A stretch of 64,000 nt of DNA from Smallanthus sonchifolius (Eukaryota; Streptophyta; Magnoliopsida; Asterales; Asteraceae), in the NCBI GenBank assembly GCA_023525975.1, contig CM042023.1, positions 20,261,501 to 20,325,500 on the forward strand, read 5' to 3'. Below, in pieces: positions 9,946-20,464 of the stretch. A model generated the notes under the pieces. It saw only the letters and a program-made list of their open reading frames with translations. It ran no database searches and was not told the origin of the DNA. How positions within the stretch are numbered: position 1 is the first letter of the stretch; each line of letters begins with the position of its first letter. The translations under genes and the position numbers were made by a program.

Positions 9946-11904
9946 ATGAGTTTCTCTCGAAGTCCTCCCGGCGGGGATGGAAGGCAGAGGCATGCTCCGA
10001 TAGGGGCTCCATGGAGGAGACATAGCGGAGGTCCGGTGACAAAATATTTTGTCACAAACCTCCCAGAAAGAAGCTCATCAAAGGAGATCGAAGAGGCTTT
10101 CGGCAAATACGGTAGGGTTGCCGGAGTTTACATAGCTAGGAAAAGAGACAAAGGAGGAAATGTTTTCGGATTCGTTAGCTTCACGGGAGTTAAGGACAGG
10201 AAGGTTTTGGAGAAGAGACTCAATGAAATCAAGATTGGGTATTGCAAGCTGACGGTTAACGTGGCTAAGTTCTCAAACGAGAATGAAGACCCAGTAGTGA
10301 ACAGGAAACAAGCCAGACACATGCCGGGAGAGAATAGGCATCATATCCCAGGAAGAGAAGCGTATGCCAAGGCCGGGAAATCGTTCTTGGATGCGTTGAC
10401 GAACAAAGATCCGACGGCCTCGATGACAAGGAAAACAGTATGTGTATCACCAGATACTAATGCCTACAACGGCTGGCACGAAGTTTCCTTGATTGGCAAA
10501 ACTGTTGATTTCGGTGTTCTAAGGACTATTCACGTACTTCTTCACGAAGCGGGTTTCACCGGAACTAATATCCAATACATTGGTGGCTTTACCCTACTAC
10601 TAACCTTTGCCGAATTACCAGAGATGGAAAAACTCTTAGAAAACAAACAACTCTGGTGTCAATGGTTTTCTCGGCTGGATGTGTGGAGGGGCCAATCTCT
10701 CGCCTTTGAAAGAATTGCCTGGCTAAAGATATATGGCATCCCGTTAAACCTCTTTAACAAAGCGTTCATCAACAGTGTCGGAGAGCAGTTTGGGAAGGTT
10801 ATTCAGCCGTCCCAACTAGATGGAGATGAACGTAATATATCGTACGATTGCATCGGCGTTCTCACCGATGACGTCCACAAAATATCAGAAGAGCTTACAC
10901 TAAAATGGCAGAACAAAGCCTTCAGAATTTGGATCCAAGAAGAACCGGGGGAGTGGGTTCCAGATTGCCTGGATGATTTGGAAAATAGCTCGGTGGGGAA
11001 TGAAGCAAAGTCCGATGGCCGGGATAATGAAGAGTCGGAGCAGCCGGGGTTACATTCGTCTCCGACGAAATCTTTGTCTAAGGAAACGGACGGGCAAATG
11101 GCAGAAGTGGGAGATGAAGAGTCGTCATCGGGAGTGGCGAAGACACATGAAAAGTCCAGGCCTGATGCATCGTGCAATGGTCAAAGCATTAATGCTTACA
11201 AGTTGGAGAGTGGAAAAGTTAACATGGTGAATTCTGTTACGTATGAGGTGGGGCCACAACCGGGTTGCAGAAGCATTGAAGATGTTGGGCAAAAAAAGGA
11301 CATGGGCTCGGATCCTTTTGGGCTGGACAATCTGATTTTTAGGTTTGGAGCCCAAACAAAAAAGAAAAGAAAAGTCCAGTCTAGATCACCTGTATCTAAA
11401 TCGCATCTCAAACATCAAAAATCCAGGAAAAGAATTAAAAGGAAAGTTACCCCATCTTTGTCAAAAAATCATACGGCAAGTGATACTTCCCAGGGAGGGT
11501 TGGAGATTGATGAAAGGACCGGTGCCACTAACAAAAGGAATGAGCAACGCATCGGCAAATTTAATGAAATTAGGGATGAGGGAATGGATGTGGAAGGGGA
11601 AGCGGAATCGCTGGAAGATGGGGGTGAAAACCAGTTAGGGTTAAATCAGTCAGGTGGGGGTTTAGAGCAAGATGGCGAAGATGTTGAGTGCCTCTATACC
11701 GGTAATTCGGTGGACCTCAACAAATCCCCTGTAGTCAGTTGCAGTGAAACGGTTGGTGGCATGAATAATCCGAATGGCACAGACGTTGACGCGGAGATTC
11801 AGGACACCATTGAAGTTGGTCGATGCGTCGGTATTGATGTCTCCGATTTCACATCACAGGTACGCGATAGCATCTTGGGGATAGGTGGTAATGAACACCA
11901 GTAA
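9946..11904 (+). CDS. LINE ORF1: RRM-containing nucleic-acid-binding protein
   Basis: The likely start is the ATG at 9946 (652 aa); an in-frame ATG at 9856 would add 30 residues but lies in the short 5' UTR. From the 9946 start, residues ~31-110 form an RNA-recognition motif, with an RNP2-like YFVTNLP (34-40) and an RNP1-like GNVFGFVSF about 30 residues later. A DUF4283-like region follows, with the typical WF, AWLKIYGIPLNLF and WI blocks (~230-345). The C-terminal half is long, polar and low in complexity (KKKRKVQ, KRIKRK nuclear-localisation-like basic runs). I see no CCHC knuckle. By family it coats LINE RNA and chaperones reverse transcription. The stop TAA (11902-11904) overlaps the ORF2 start by one base. 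Confidence 0.9.
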   Translation: MSFSRSPPGGDGRQRHAPIGAPWRRHSGGPVTKYFVTNLPERSSSKEIEEAFGKYGRVAGVYIARKRDKGGNVFGFVSFTGVKDRKVLEKRLNEIKIGYCKLTVNVAKFSNENEDPVVNRKQARHMPGENRHHIPGREAYAKAGKSFLDALTNKDPTASMTRKTVCVSPDTNAYNGWHEVSLIGKTVDFGVLRTIHVLLHEAGFTGTNIQYIGGFTLLLTFAELPEMEKLLENKQLWCQWFSRLDVWRGQSLAFERIAWLKIYGIPLNLFNKAFINSVGEQFGKVIQPSQLDGDERNISYDCIGVLTDDVHKISEELTLKWQNKAFRIWIQEEPGEWVPDCLDDLENSSVGNEAKSDGRDNEESEQPGLHSSPTKSLSKETDGQMAEVGDEESSSGVAKTHEKSRPDASCNGQSINAYKLESGKVNMVNSVTYEVGPQPGCRSIEDVGQKKDMGSDPFGLDNLIFRFGAQTKKKRKVQSRSPVSKSHLKHQKSRKRIKRKVTPSLSKNHTASDTSQGGLEIDERTGATNKRNEQRIGKFNEIRDEGMDVEGEAESLEDGGENQLGLNQSGGGLEQDGEDVECLYTGNSVDLNKSPVVSCSETVGGMNNPNGTDVDAEIQDTIEVGRCVGIDVSDFTSQVRDSILGIGGNEHQ

Positions 11905-11925
11905 TGGATTTTATGTCCATAAACA

Positions 11926-13504
11926 TGTCACAACCCCGGGCTACCCCTGCCCGGGCGTCGCGAGACAACGCTGGTATCTGAATGAGGTCCCATAAATTTG
12001 GACAGCGGAAGTCTTTGTTTTTACTTGATGCCCTTTTTGTAATGAAATGTCATGTAAATAACCTCAAGGGTTAATTCTGTACTTTTTGTCAAAACTTGGG
12101 ATCCACGTCCCTTTTCATTTCATGATAATAGACATTCAAAAGTCTATTATATAATGTACATCTGCTGAATTAATTTACATAATACAAGCCATTTAAAATG
12201 TTTAGGATCTACGTCCGTTCCAACATTTGGTCTTGTATTAGTCTGCCACAGGGATTTAAATATGCCTAAAGATCTTGTCTTTACTGCACCACCCTGAATT
12301 TAATGATTTCTTTCACTACCTGTGAAAAACGTTTTGAAAATGAACATCAGCATAAAGCCGGTGAATCACATTTAACTGACACGAAAATGATTTCTAACAT
12401 AAACCAAATTAAAGCCTTTAAGCACGTTTCTGTATGGTAAATCTACACATTCAGCAGTCTTTTTCACCTGAAATATATACCACCTACATACACTGGGTTA
12501 ACTGCCATGGGGTCAACTGGCTGAGCTCTATGTCTCAGACTGATAGCCTATTCCCAGGGTCGTGATGCTAAGAACCTTGTTCTTAGTCTTATATGATACT
12601 CAGGAACTCGTCCCTCGTATAATCTGCTAAGGAACCATATCCTCAGTCTTATGATACCCCCTTTCATGATCTGTACCCAGCCACGGACCGGACTTTCACC
12701 CGTCACATGTATACCATTTGATCAAATCTACGTATGCTTATGGCCTGAATGCTATCACGTAGATTACCCTTATGATTAAAGTATTTAATTTGTTTCATGC
12801 CGTTTTCGTAAATAAAATGGTTTTATCGTTTGAAAAGCGTTAAACGTGTTCACCTTGATTTTGATGGCTGGTAGGGTTGTAGGCTTCGGAATTTGAGCAG
12901 AACCTCAACACGTTTCTTCCTAGGGAAGACACGATTAACGAGAATATATATGAGAGAATATATATATAATTGCGGCTATATATATATATGAATAGTTTTA
13001 ATAATACCTACTTCGCGGGATTTGGACGGAACTACGGCTTGAGCAGGGTTTCGTAGGATTCTTGAACAGCGCTTCGGGACGTTGTGGAGTTTTGAGAGAT
13101 CGGGTTTGTGTGAAACGAATGTTTGGAAACTGTACAGAATTTCAATCCCGTTGAAGGCCTTTTATAGGCTGATTTTCCAGTCTCTCGCGTACCGCGAGAC
13201 TGGCCAAGGAAATCTCTCGCGTACCGCGAGAGGATGAGGTGTCACGAACGGTGCTGAGTCAGCACGACACGTGTCGGCTGGTGGCAAGGGTGAATGACAC
13301 GTGTTTTCTGGTCCTGACGCGTGTACTATTCCCTCGCGTACCGTGAGGCTTGGTTGGAAATCTTCTCGCGTACCGCGAGAAGATGATTTTCTGGCGCATA
13401 AGCAGTCCCCTCGCGTACCGCGAGGTTTTGTCAAAATCTCCCTCGCGTACCGCGAGGGAGTGAAATTTTGAAATTTTCTTTTCTTTTTATTTTTGGGTGT
13501 TACA
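11926..13504 (-). repeat. 3' LTR of the gypsy element
   Basis: 1,579 bp; left plus-strand edge TGTCACAACC, right edge GGGTGTTACA. Identical in length to, and by reading the same as, 19233-20811. In element orientation U3 runs leftward from 13504 to about 13130. The CCCGGGC...GCCCGGGC motif at the plus-strand left end is the extreme U5 side. Confidence 0.96.
13183..13457. repeat. Six-copy palindrome array in U3 (3' LTR copy)
   Basis: The 15-bp hyphenated palindrome CTCGCGTACCGCGAG, stems CTCGCG/CGCGAG around TAC, occurs at 13184-13198, 13216-13230, 13365-13379, 13410-13424 and 13442-13456. A sixth copy at 13333-13347 has one change (CCGTGAG). Spacings are 32, 117, 32, 45 and 32 bp, so three intervals are exactly 32 bp, about three helical turns. 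All lie upstream of the TATA box, so they are probably promoter elements. Confidence 0.9.
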
Positions 13505-13518
13505 TCCTCCCCTCCTTT
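13505..13518 (-). other. Polypurine tract
   Basis: Minus-strand AAAGGAGGGGAGGA directly abuts the TGTAACACCC start of the 3' LTR. It primes plus-strand cDNA synthesis. Confidence 0.88.
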
Positions 13519-13540
13519 AGAATAATCTCGTCCTCGAGAT

Positions 13541-16500
13541 TCATTGAAAGAGATGTGGATACTTTTTGCGCATTTCTGACTCAAGTTCCCAAGTATATTC
13601 TGGGCCACGCCTGGAGTCCCATCTTACTTTGACCAATACCAATTGTTTCCGTTTAAGCTTTTTGATTTGTCGGTCTTCAATTTGTAACGGGCGTTCGATG
13701 AATTTGAGCTTTTCATTTACTTCCACATCTTGTAAAGGCATAAGCAAGGATTCATCAGCTAAACACTTACGTAGGTTTGATACATGGAATACATCGTGTA
13801 CCCCACCCATCTCTACTGGTAGTTCAAGCTGATAGGCAACAGATCCGATTTGTTTAATGATTTTGAAAGGTCCAACAAAACGTGGACTTAACTTTCCTTT
13901 CTTTCCGAAACGAATAACACATTTCCAAGGTGAAACTTTTAATAACACCTTGTCACCGATTTGGAATTCTAACGGCTTTCTTCGTTTATCTGCATAACTT
14001 TTCTGTCGATCTCTAGCCATTTTTAGACGTTCTCGTATTTGCAAGATTTTATCGGTAGTTTCTTGGACTATCTCTGGTCCTGATAGTTGATTTTCTCCGA
14101 TATCTGACCAACATACAGGCGTTCGACATTTCCGTCCGTACAATGCTTCAAATGGTGCGGCCTGAATACTTGTGTGATAACTATTGTTGTATGAGAATTC
14201 CATTAGAGGTAAATGATCATCCCAATTACCTCCAAAGTCTATCACACAGGCTCGGAGCATATCTTCTAGGGTTTGTATAGTTCTTTCGCTCTGCCCATCA
14301 GTTTGTGGATGATAAGCAGTGCTAAGATTCAATCGAGTTCCTAGAGCTGTTTGAAAACTTTGCCAGAATCGAGATGTGAAGCGACTATCTCTATCTGACA
14401 CTATGGATAGAGGCACACCATGTAACGTTACAATTTCATTAACGTAAATTTGTGCCATTTTGTCCATACTCATGGTGTCTTTAATAGGTAGAAAGTGAGC
14501 TGATTTGGTTAAACGGTCAATGATAACCCAGATTGCATTATTTCCACGAGTGGTTCGAGGAAGTTTGGTAATAAAGTCCATAGTTATCAATTCCCATTTC
14601 CAAACTGGTAATTCTAACTGTTGCAATAATCCAGCTGGCTTTTGGTGTTCAGCTTTGACTTTGGAACAAGTCAAACATTTTGCTACGTAGATAGCAATGT
14701 TCTTTTTCATACCAATCCACCAGTAACTTTCTTTAAGGTTCTTGTACATTTTATCACTTCCTGGGTGCATGGTGTATTTGGACTTGTGTGCTTCTTCGAG
14801 GATTCGCTCTCGAAGACCACCTGTAACTGGTACCCAAATACGTTTATTCATGCGAAGGATATTATCTTCACCTTTGATCAGTAAATCAAGCATTCCTTTT
14901 ATTCCTTCTTTTTCAAAGTTACCTTCCTTTAAAGCTAACTCTTGTGCCTCTTTTAACTGACTTACAAGATCAATTTGTAGTTCAAGTCTGAGAGAACGTA
15001 CTCTCTTTGGCTTGACGTTTTCTTTTCGGCTTAAGGCATCTGCTACTACATTTGCCTTTCCTTCATGATAACAAATTTCACAATCATAATCATTCAGGAT
15101 TTCCATCCATCTTCTTTGTCTCATATTTAACTCCTTCTGGCTAAATATGTACTTGAGACTTTTATGATCAGTGTAGATTGTGAATTTAATCCCATAGAGA
15201 TAGTGTCGCCATAATTTCAAAGCAAAGATTATAGCGCCCAACTCTAGATCGTGGGTTGAGTAGTTTTTCTCATGAATTTTCAACTGACGAGATGCATAAG
15301 CAATGACTTTCTTGCGTTGCATTAATACGCAACCTAAACCAGTATGTGAGGCGTCGCAGTAAACTACGAAATCTTCAATACCATCTGGTAAAGATAGAAT
15401 AGGTGCGTTTGTCAGTTTTTGTTTCAAAGTTTCAAAAGATTCAGATTGTTTGGGTCCCCATTCGTATTTTACAGATTTCCGAGTTAGGGATGTGAGTGGG
15501 ATTGCTATACGAGAAAAATTTTGAATGAACCGGCGGTAATATCCCGCTAATCCCAGAAAACTACGAATTTCGGTGGGTGACTTGGGAATTTCCCATTTGG
15601 ATATAGCTTCGATTTTTGAAGGATCTACTTGAATTCCGTTCACGTTGATGACATGACCAAGAAATTGTACTTCTGTTAACCAAAATCCGCATTTGGAAAA
15701 CTTAGCATATAGTTTTTCCTTTCGAAGAAGTTCAAGTATGGTTCGAAGATGAGTTTCGTGTTCAACTTGGGTTTTGGAATAAATAAGTATGTCATCAATA
15801 AAAACTATGACAAACTTATCCAAGTAAGGTTTGCAGACACGATTCATCATGTCCATGAATGCGGCAGGAGCATTTGTAAGTCCAAATGGCATAACCGTGA
15901 ATTCGAAATGTCCATACCGTGTTCGAAATGCAGTTTTCGAGATATCGTTATCATGCACTTTCAACTGATGATAACCTGAACGAAGATCGATCTTTGAAAA
16001 ATGACAAGCTCCTTGGAGTTGATCGAATAAATCGTCAATCCTTGGGAGTGGGTATCGGTTTTTAATGGTAACTTTATTTAATTCCCGATAATCAATACAC
16101 ATGCGCATTGATCCGTCTTTCTTCTTAACAAAGAGAATTGGAGCTCCCCAGGGTGAAGAACTTGGTTGTATAAAACCTTTCTCAAGAAGTTCATCCAATT
16201 GTTTCTTGAGTTCTGCCATTTCTGTGGGTGCCAGTCTGTACGGGGATTTGGCAATTGGAGTTGCACCAGGTACAAGGTTGATTCGAAATTCTACCTCTCG
16301 TTCTGGTGGTAATCCAGGCAGTTCTTCAGGAAAAACGTCTGGAAATTCAGATACTACATGTACTGATTCTATCTTCTTCTCCTTTTCCAAGGCAGTAATT
16401 GATACCAGACATGCCAGATATCCTTTTCTTAAGCACTTGGTTGCTTTAAGTATGGAGATTATCTGGATAGGTTTTGTGGGTTTATCACCTTGGATAGTTA

Positions 16501-18148
16501 GAGTTTTGTTTGTTGGTGAAATGAGTTTTACAACTTGTTGATTACAAAGGATTTCGGCTTGGTTATTGGATAACCAATCCATCCCCAAAATAATGTCAAA
16601 GCCAGTTATTGACATTGGTAACAATTGTACTGGGATAGTGAAACCAGCCAATGTAATGTAACAATTGTTCAGTGATTGGGATATTTTTATCAAATCACCG
16701 TTCGCTGTTTCTACTTCATATGTTTCAGCTAAGGGACTTAATGGTTCGTTTAATAGATTACAGAAATTATAATCTATAAAACTCCGGTTCGCACCTGAGT
16801 CAAATAAGACCTTAGCATAAACATTATTAAGAAGAAATGTACCGGTAATTACGTCCGGCGTTCTCTCAGCTTGGTTAGCATTCATAACAAAAGCTCGTAC
16901 GGCCTTTTTGTTTTCTGGAGTGATCTTGGCTCCTGATCCTCCAGCTCTTCCGGTCCTTGCAAACTTAGGGCAATTAGTGCTGATGTGCCCCAGCTCTCCA
17001 CAACTAAAACAAGTTATTCCCTTTTTCTTGAAGCAATTCTCAGTAGAGTGACCTGAGACCTTGCAATAATTACAGAATGGAGTTTCAAAAACACACTTTC
17101 CACTATGCCTGCGTCCGCACGTTTTGCATGATGGATTGTTAAATGGTAACCCCTTTTGCCCAAAGTTCTTGCTAAATCTTTTGGCCTCGGGTTTTGATTT
17201 TATAGAGGATTCGACTTTCTTCTTTTCCTCTATATTTCTGATTAGTCCAGCCGTCATGGTACCGGTCAATTCTACGGTGGACTCAATGGTTTTTGGTGAG
17301 ACAACCTTCACCAAATCACGGATCTCTGGAACTAAACCGTAAATATATCGAGTTATGAGAACCGACTCAGGTTTAGCCAGGTGAGGTGCCAAACGGGCAT
17401 ATTCAAAAAATTTGGTGGTGTACTCTCGATCGTTGGTACCCACCATTCGGTGCTCCAGAAATTTTCTTTCAGCTTGTTCTTTTTCAGTCTTGGGGCAAAA
17501 TTTTTTTTTCACCTTTGCCCGAAATTCTTTCCAATCCATAGCATTGGTCTTTCTCCTCCCTTTGGCAGAAATGATTGAATTCCACCATTCCAACGCTTCA
17601 TTTTTGAAGGAGTTTGAAGCATACAGTACTTGATCTTTCTTAGCACACTTGCTAATTGCTATTACTGACTCCATCTTCTCTAGCCAGTGAAGAGTAGCAA
17701 TACCGCCTTCGGTGCCCTTAAATTCATAAGGTTTACAGTCCTGAAAGGTTTTATAAGAACACCCTTTGTGTCTATACCTTTTTGTTTCATTCTCTTCTTC
17801 TGAGCTTTCACTGCTTAGATTTAACGATTCTTCAGATTCAGAATACTTATTGCTTGATGTTCTGGATCTTTTCGAGGTTTGAGTTCTACGAGAGCTTGCT
17901 ACTTGCTCTGTGTGGGTTTTCGAAGGGTTTTCCATTCTTTTTGAAGGAAGAGTTATGTGGCTTGGAGTTTTGATGTTTTCTTGTACTTCCTTTATTATGG
18001 CAGGAAGCATTTCTTTAATGCTTTGTTTGACCAGTTGTTGCAATTCTGGTTGTTGAGTAGCTATTTCAGGATTATTATTAACTTCTTTTCCTTTTTCCTT
18101 GATAATGTATGTAGATGGACTGCTATTGTCATTGTTTTGTTGAGACAT
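13541..18148 (-). CDS. Gypsy gag-pol polyprotein, 1535 aa, intact
   Basis: One uninterrupted frame. Gag: the retrotransposon gag domain (~130-300), then three zinc-knuckle-like clusters, CKTCGRRHSGKC, CNYCKVSGHSTENC and CFSCGELGHISTNC (~340-395). Protease: LFDSGANRSFID. Reverse transcriptase: RMCIDYRELNK, the catalytic FIDDILIYS, and FLGHVI. RNase H: YCDASHTGLG, TDHKSLKYIF, ADALSR. Integrase: an HHCC zinc-binding region (HPGSDKMYKNL ... CLTC), core aspartates in MDFITKLP and VSDRDSRF, and the glutamate region YHPQTDGQSERTIQ. The end (IEDRQIKKLKRKQ ... VKVRWDSRRGPEYTWE) is a chromodomain-like module as in Tekay/Del chromoviruses, thought to guide insertion. Gag and pol share one frame, so no frameshift is needed. 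All catalytic motifs are present. Confidence 0.96.
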   Translation of the reverse strand: MSQQNNDNSSPSTYIIKEKGKEVNNNPEIATQQPELQQLVKQSIKEMLPAIIKEVQENIKTPSHITLPSKRMENPSKTHTEQVASSRRTQTSKRSRTSSNKYSESEESLNLSSESSEEENETKRYRHKGCSYKTFQDCKPYEFKGTEGGIATLHWLEKMESVIAISKCAKKDQVLYASNSFKNEALEWWNSIISAKGRRKTNAMDWKEFRAKVKKKFCPKTEKEQAERKFLEHRMVGTNDREYTTKFFEYARLAPHLAKPESVLITRYIYGLVPEIRDLVKVVSPKTIESTVELTGTMTAGLIRNIEEKKKVESSIKSKPEAKRFSKNFGQKGLPFNNPSCKTCGRRHSGKCVFETPFCNYCKVSGHSTENCFKKKGITCFSCGELGHISTNCPKFARTGRAGGSGAKITPENKKAVRAFVMNANQAERTPDVITGTFLLNNVYAKVLFDSGANRSFIDYNFCNLLNEPLSPLAETYEVETANGDLIKISQSLNNCYITLAGFTIPVQLLPMSITGFDIILGMDWLSNNQAEILCNQQVVKLISPTNKTLTIQGDKPTKPIQIISILKATKCLRKGYLACLVSITALEKEKKIESVHVVSEFPDVFPEELPGLPPEREVEFRINLVPGATPIAKSPYRLAPTEMAELKKQLDELLEKGFIQPSSSPWGAPILFVKKKDGSMRMCIDYRELNKVTIKNRYPLPRIDDLFDQLQGACHFSKIDLRSGYHQLKVHDNDISKTAFRTRYGHFEFTVMPFGLTNAPAAFMDMMNRVCKPYLDKFVIVFIDDILIYSKTQVEHETHLRTILELLRKEKLYAKFSKCGFWLTEVQFLGHVINVNGIQVDPSKIEAISKWEIPKSPTEIRSFLGLAGYYRRFIQNFSRIAIPLTSLTRKSVKYEWGPKQSESFETLKQKLTNAPILSLPDGIEDFVVYCDASHTGLGCVLMQRKKVIAYASRQLKIHEKNYSTHDLELGAIIFALKLWRHYLYGIKFTIYTDHKSLKYIFSQKELNMRQRRWMEILNDYDCEICYHEGKANVVADALSRKENVKPKRVRSLRLELQIDLVSQLKEAQELALKEGNFEKEGIKGMLDLLIKGEDNILRMNKRIWVPVTGGLRERILEEAHKSKYTMHPGSDKMYKNLKESYWWIGMKKNIAIYVAKCLTCSKVKAEHQKPAGLLQQLELPVWKWELITMDFITKLPRTTRGNNAIWVIIDRLTKSAHFLPIKDTMSMDKMAQIYVNEIVTLHGVPLSIVSDRDSRFTSRFWQSFQTALGTRLNLSTAYHPQTDGQSERTIQTLEDMLRACVIDFGGNWDDHLPLMEFSYNNSYHTSIQAAPFEALYGRKCRTPVCWSDIGENQLSGPEIVQETTDKILQIRERLKMARDRQKSYADKRRKPLEFQIGDKVLLKVSPWKCVIRFGKKGKLSPRFVGPFKIIKQIGSVAYQLELPVEMGGVHDVFHVSNLRKCLADESLLMPLQDVEVNEKLKFIERPLQIEDRQIKKLKRKQLVLVKVRWDSRRGPEYTWELESEMRKKYPHLFQ

Positions 18149-18289
18149 CTAAGAACACAAGCACGAATTTGGGTCAAAATTTGAAGTTTATTATCGCTTA
18201 AACTTCATCTATTTGTTACAAATACAGAAATATAGATAGGCATCTATATCACTTAAAGTTAGCTAATTATACAAATACTATCATTAACT

Positions 18290-19096
18290 TTAATCGAGAA
18301 GCACATCTCCCAAATCTTGATAGAATCTCCCCAGGGTCTCGGTCATAGCACCTTTCTGGATCAACTGATCTGCCACCCATTGTTCTGCGTACTTCCTGTC
18401 TTCCTGGGCTAGTTCGTAGTCAAATATAGTTTGTTCGTTTTTAACTACGACTTGTCTGGTGAAGTACAGTTCAGCACGTAGATCGTCAGCCTCTCTAAGA
18501 GCACGATCGAGGTGTTCATCAATTGATTTTGGCAGTTCATCATGGTATCCATAACAAGGAGGTGGTTTCCTGTGTCCCATCCTAAGATCGTGATATGCTG
18601 AGTTAACAGACCACACGACTTTTCCGTCGGTTGCATACTGACGTCCATCGGAGGGATCTACATAAAAGAAAGGTTCCTTGAAAACGGGATGTTCTGGAAT
18701 AGGATCAAAGAAATACTTTCCACTACTGCCTTCACAAACGGCAGCCTTGTCGGATTCAGAAATCGAATGTAGAGTTTCTTCACTTGGACTGGGTGGATGT
18801 TCTTGAATTGTTCCGGTAGGGTATACTATGTCTAACGATTGAGGTAGTGGCATAGATGTCATAACAGGACGTAAAGATTCTCTTGAATCTTCCATTTCTA
18901 CTGAATACTCTGATTCTTCCCTCAGAGGTTCAAGCCTTGCTTGAGTCTGCTCCACTTGTTCTGCGACCATTCTGTTCCAATTTTCCGGGGTCGGTAGGTA
19001 GTGGACATAATCATCATAGCTTGGTACTACTTGATTAGATGATTCTCCAGGGAAGAAGTTTAGGTAGTTATGAGGGTAATAGTATGGATCTGTCAT
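18290..19096 (-). CDS. Extra 268-aa ORF between 5' LTR and gag of the gypsy element, function unknown
   Basis: An uninterrupted 268-codon frame fills the leader between the primer-binding site (19217) and gag (start 18148), on the same strand. It ends 141 nt before the gag ATG. It is not gag-like: no zinc knuckle, no protease or integrase motif. The N-terminus is Tyr/Pro-rich (TDPYYYPHNYLNFFPGE). The middle is acidic, with EHPPSPSEE and a PEHPVFKEPFFYVDP segment. The last ~75 residues (from DRALREADDLRAEL) are charged and heptad-like, probably a coiled coil. No signal peptide or membrane segment. Being first on the genomic RNA it would be translated before gag unless skipped. Typical Tekay elements are described with gag-pol only. 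Coding status is inferred from length and the absence of stops. Confidence 0.7.
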   Translation of the reverse strand: MTDPYYYPHNYLNFFPGESSNQVVPSYDDYVHYLPTPENWNRMVAEQVEQTQARLEPLREESEYSVEMEDSRESLRPVMTSMPLPQSLDIVYPTGTIQEHPPSPSEETLHSISESDKAAVCEGSSGKYFFDPIPEHPVFKEPFFYVDPSDGRQYATDGKVVWSVNSAYHDLRMGHRKPPPCYGYHDELPKSIDEHLDRALREADDLRAELYFTRQVVVKNEQTIFDYELAQEDRKYAEQWVADQLIQKGAMTETLGRFYQDLGDVLLD

Positions 19097-19216
19097 CCTG
19101 AAATTTATTGGTTATGTTAAAGGCATCTTCCTACCATTCGTTCAGTAGGCACAACTATTGGTTAAAGCTAAGATACTATCATACAAGTATCTAATTTTGC
19201 TAAAACCCTTAAATGC

Positions 19217-19229
19217 GGCTCTGATACCA
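19217..19229 (-). other. Primer-binding site for initiator tRNA-Met
   Basis: Minus-strand TGGTATCAGAGCC, complementary to the 3' end of plant initiator tRNA-Met, three bases inside the 5' LTR. This primes minus-strand cDNA synthesis. Confidence 0.92.
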
Positions 19230-20464
19230 ACCTGTCACAACCCCGGGCTACCCCTGCCCGGGCGTCGCGAGACAACGCTGGTATCTGAATGAGGTCCCAT
19301 AAATTTGGACAGCGGAAGTCTTTGTTTTTACTTGATGCCCTTTTTGTAATGAAATGTCATGTAAATAACCTCAAGGGTTAATTCTGTACTTTTTGTCAAA
19401 ACTTGGGATCCACGTCCCTTTTCATTTCATGATAATAGACATTCAAAAGTCTATTATATAATGTACATCTGCTGAATTAATTTACATAATACAAGCCATT
19501 TAAAATGTTTAGGATCTACGTCCGTTCCAACATTTGGTCTTGTATTAGTCTGCCACAGGGATTTAAATATGCCTAAAGATCTTGTCTTTACTGCACCACC
19601 CTGAATTTAATGATTTCTTTCACTACCTGTGAAAAACGTTTTGAAAATGAACATCAGCATAAAGCCGGTGAATCACATTTAACTGACACGAAAATGATTT
19701 CTAACATAAACCAAATTAAAGCCTTTAAGCACGTTTCTGTATGGTAAATCTACACATTCAGCAGTCTTTTTCACCTGAAATATATACCACCTACATACAC
19801 TGGGTTAACTGCCATGGGGTCAACTGGCTGAGCTCTATGTCTCAGACTGATAGCCTATTCCCAGGGTCGTGATGCTAAGAACCTTGTTCTTAGTCTTATA
19901 TGATACTCAGGAACTCGTCCCTCGTATAATCTGCTAAGGAACCATATCCTCAGTCTTATGATACCCCCTTTCATGATCTGTACCCAGCCACGGACCGGAC
20001 TTTCACCCGTCACATGTATACCATTTGATCAAATCTACGTATGCTTATGGCCTGAATGCTATCACGTAGATTACCCTTATGATTAAAGTATTTAATTTGT
20101 TTCATGCCGTTTTCGTAAATAAAATGGTTTTATCGTTTGAAAAGCGTTAAACGTGTTCACCTTGATTTTGATGGCTGGTAGGGTTGTAGGCTTCGGAATT
20201 TGAGCAGAACCTCAACACGTTTCTTCCTAGGGAAGACACGATTAACGAGAATATATATGAGAGAATATATATATAATTGCGGCTATATATATATATGAAT
20301 AGTTTTAATAATACCTACTTCGCGGGATTTGGACGGAACTACGGCTTGAGCAGGGTTTCGTAGGATTCTTGAACAGCGCTTCGGGACGTTGTGGAGTTTT
20401 GAGAGATCGGGTTTGTGTGAAACGAATGTTTGGAAACTGTACAGAATTTCAATCCCGTTGAAGG

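Noticed and set aside
13162..13608. 148-codon minus-strand ORF (and its partner 20469-20819) in the gypsy LTRs
   Set aside because: They lie in U3 upstream of the TATA box and are built from the palindrome array; the duplicated identical frames only reflect the identical LTRs.
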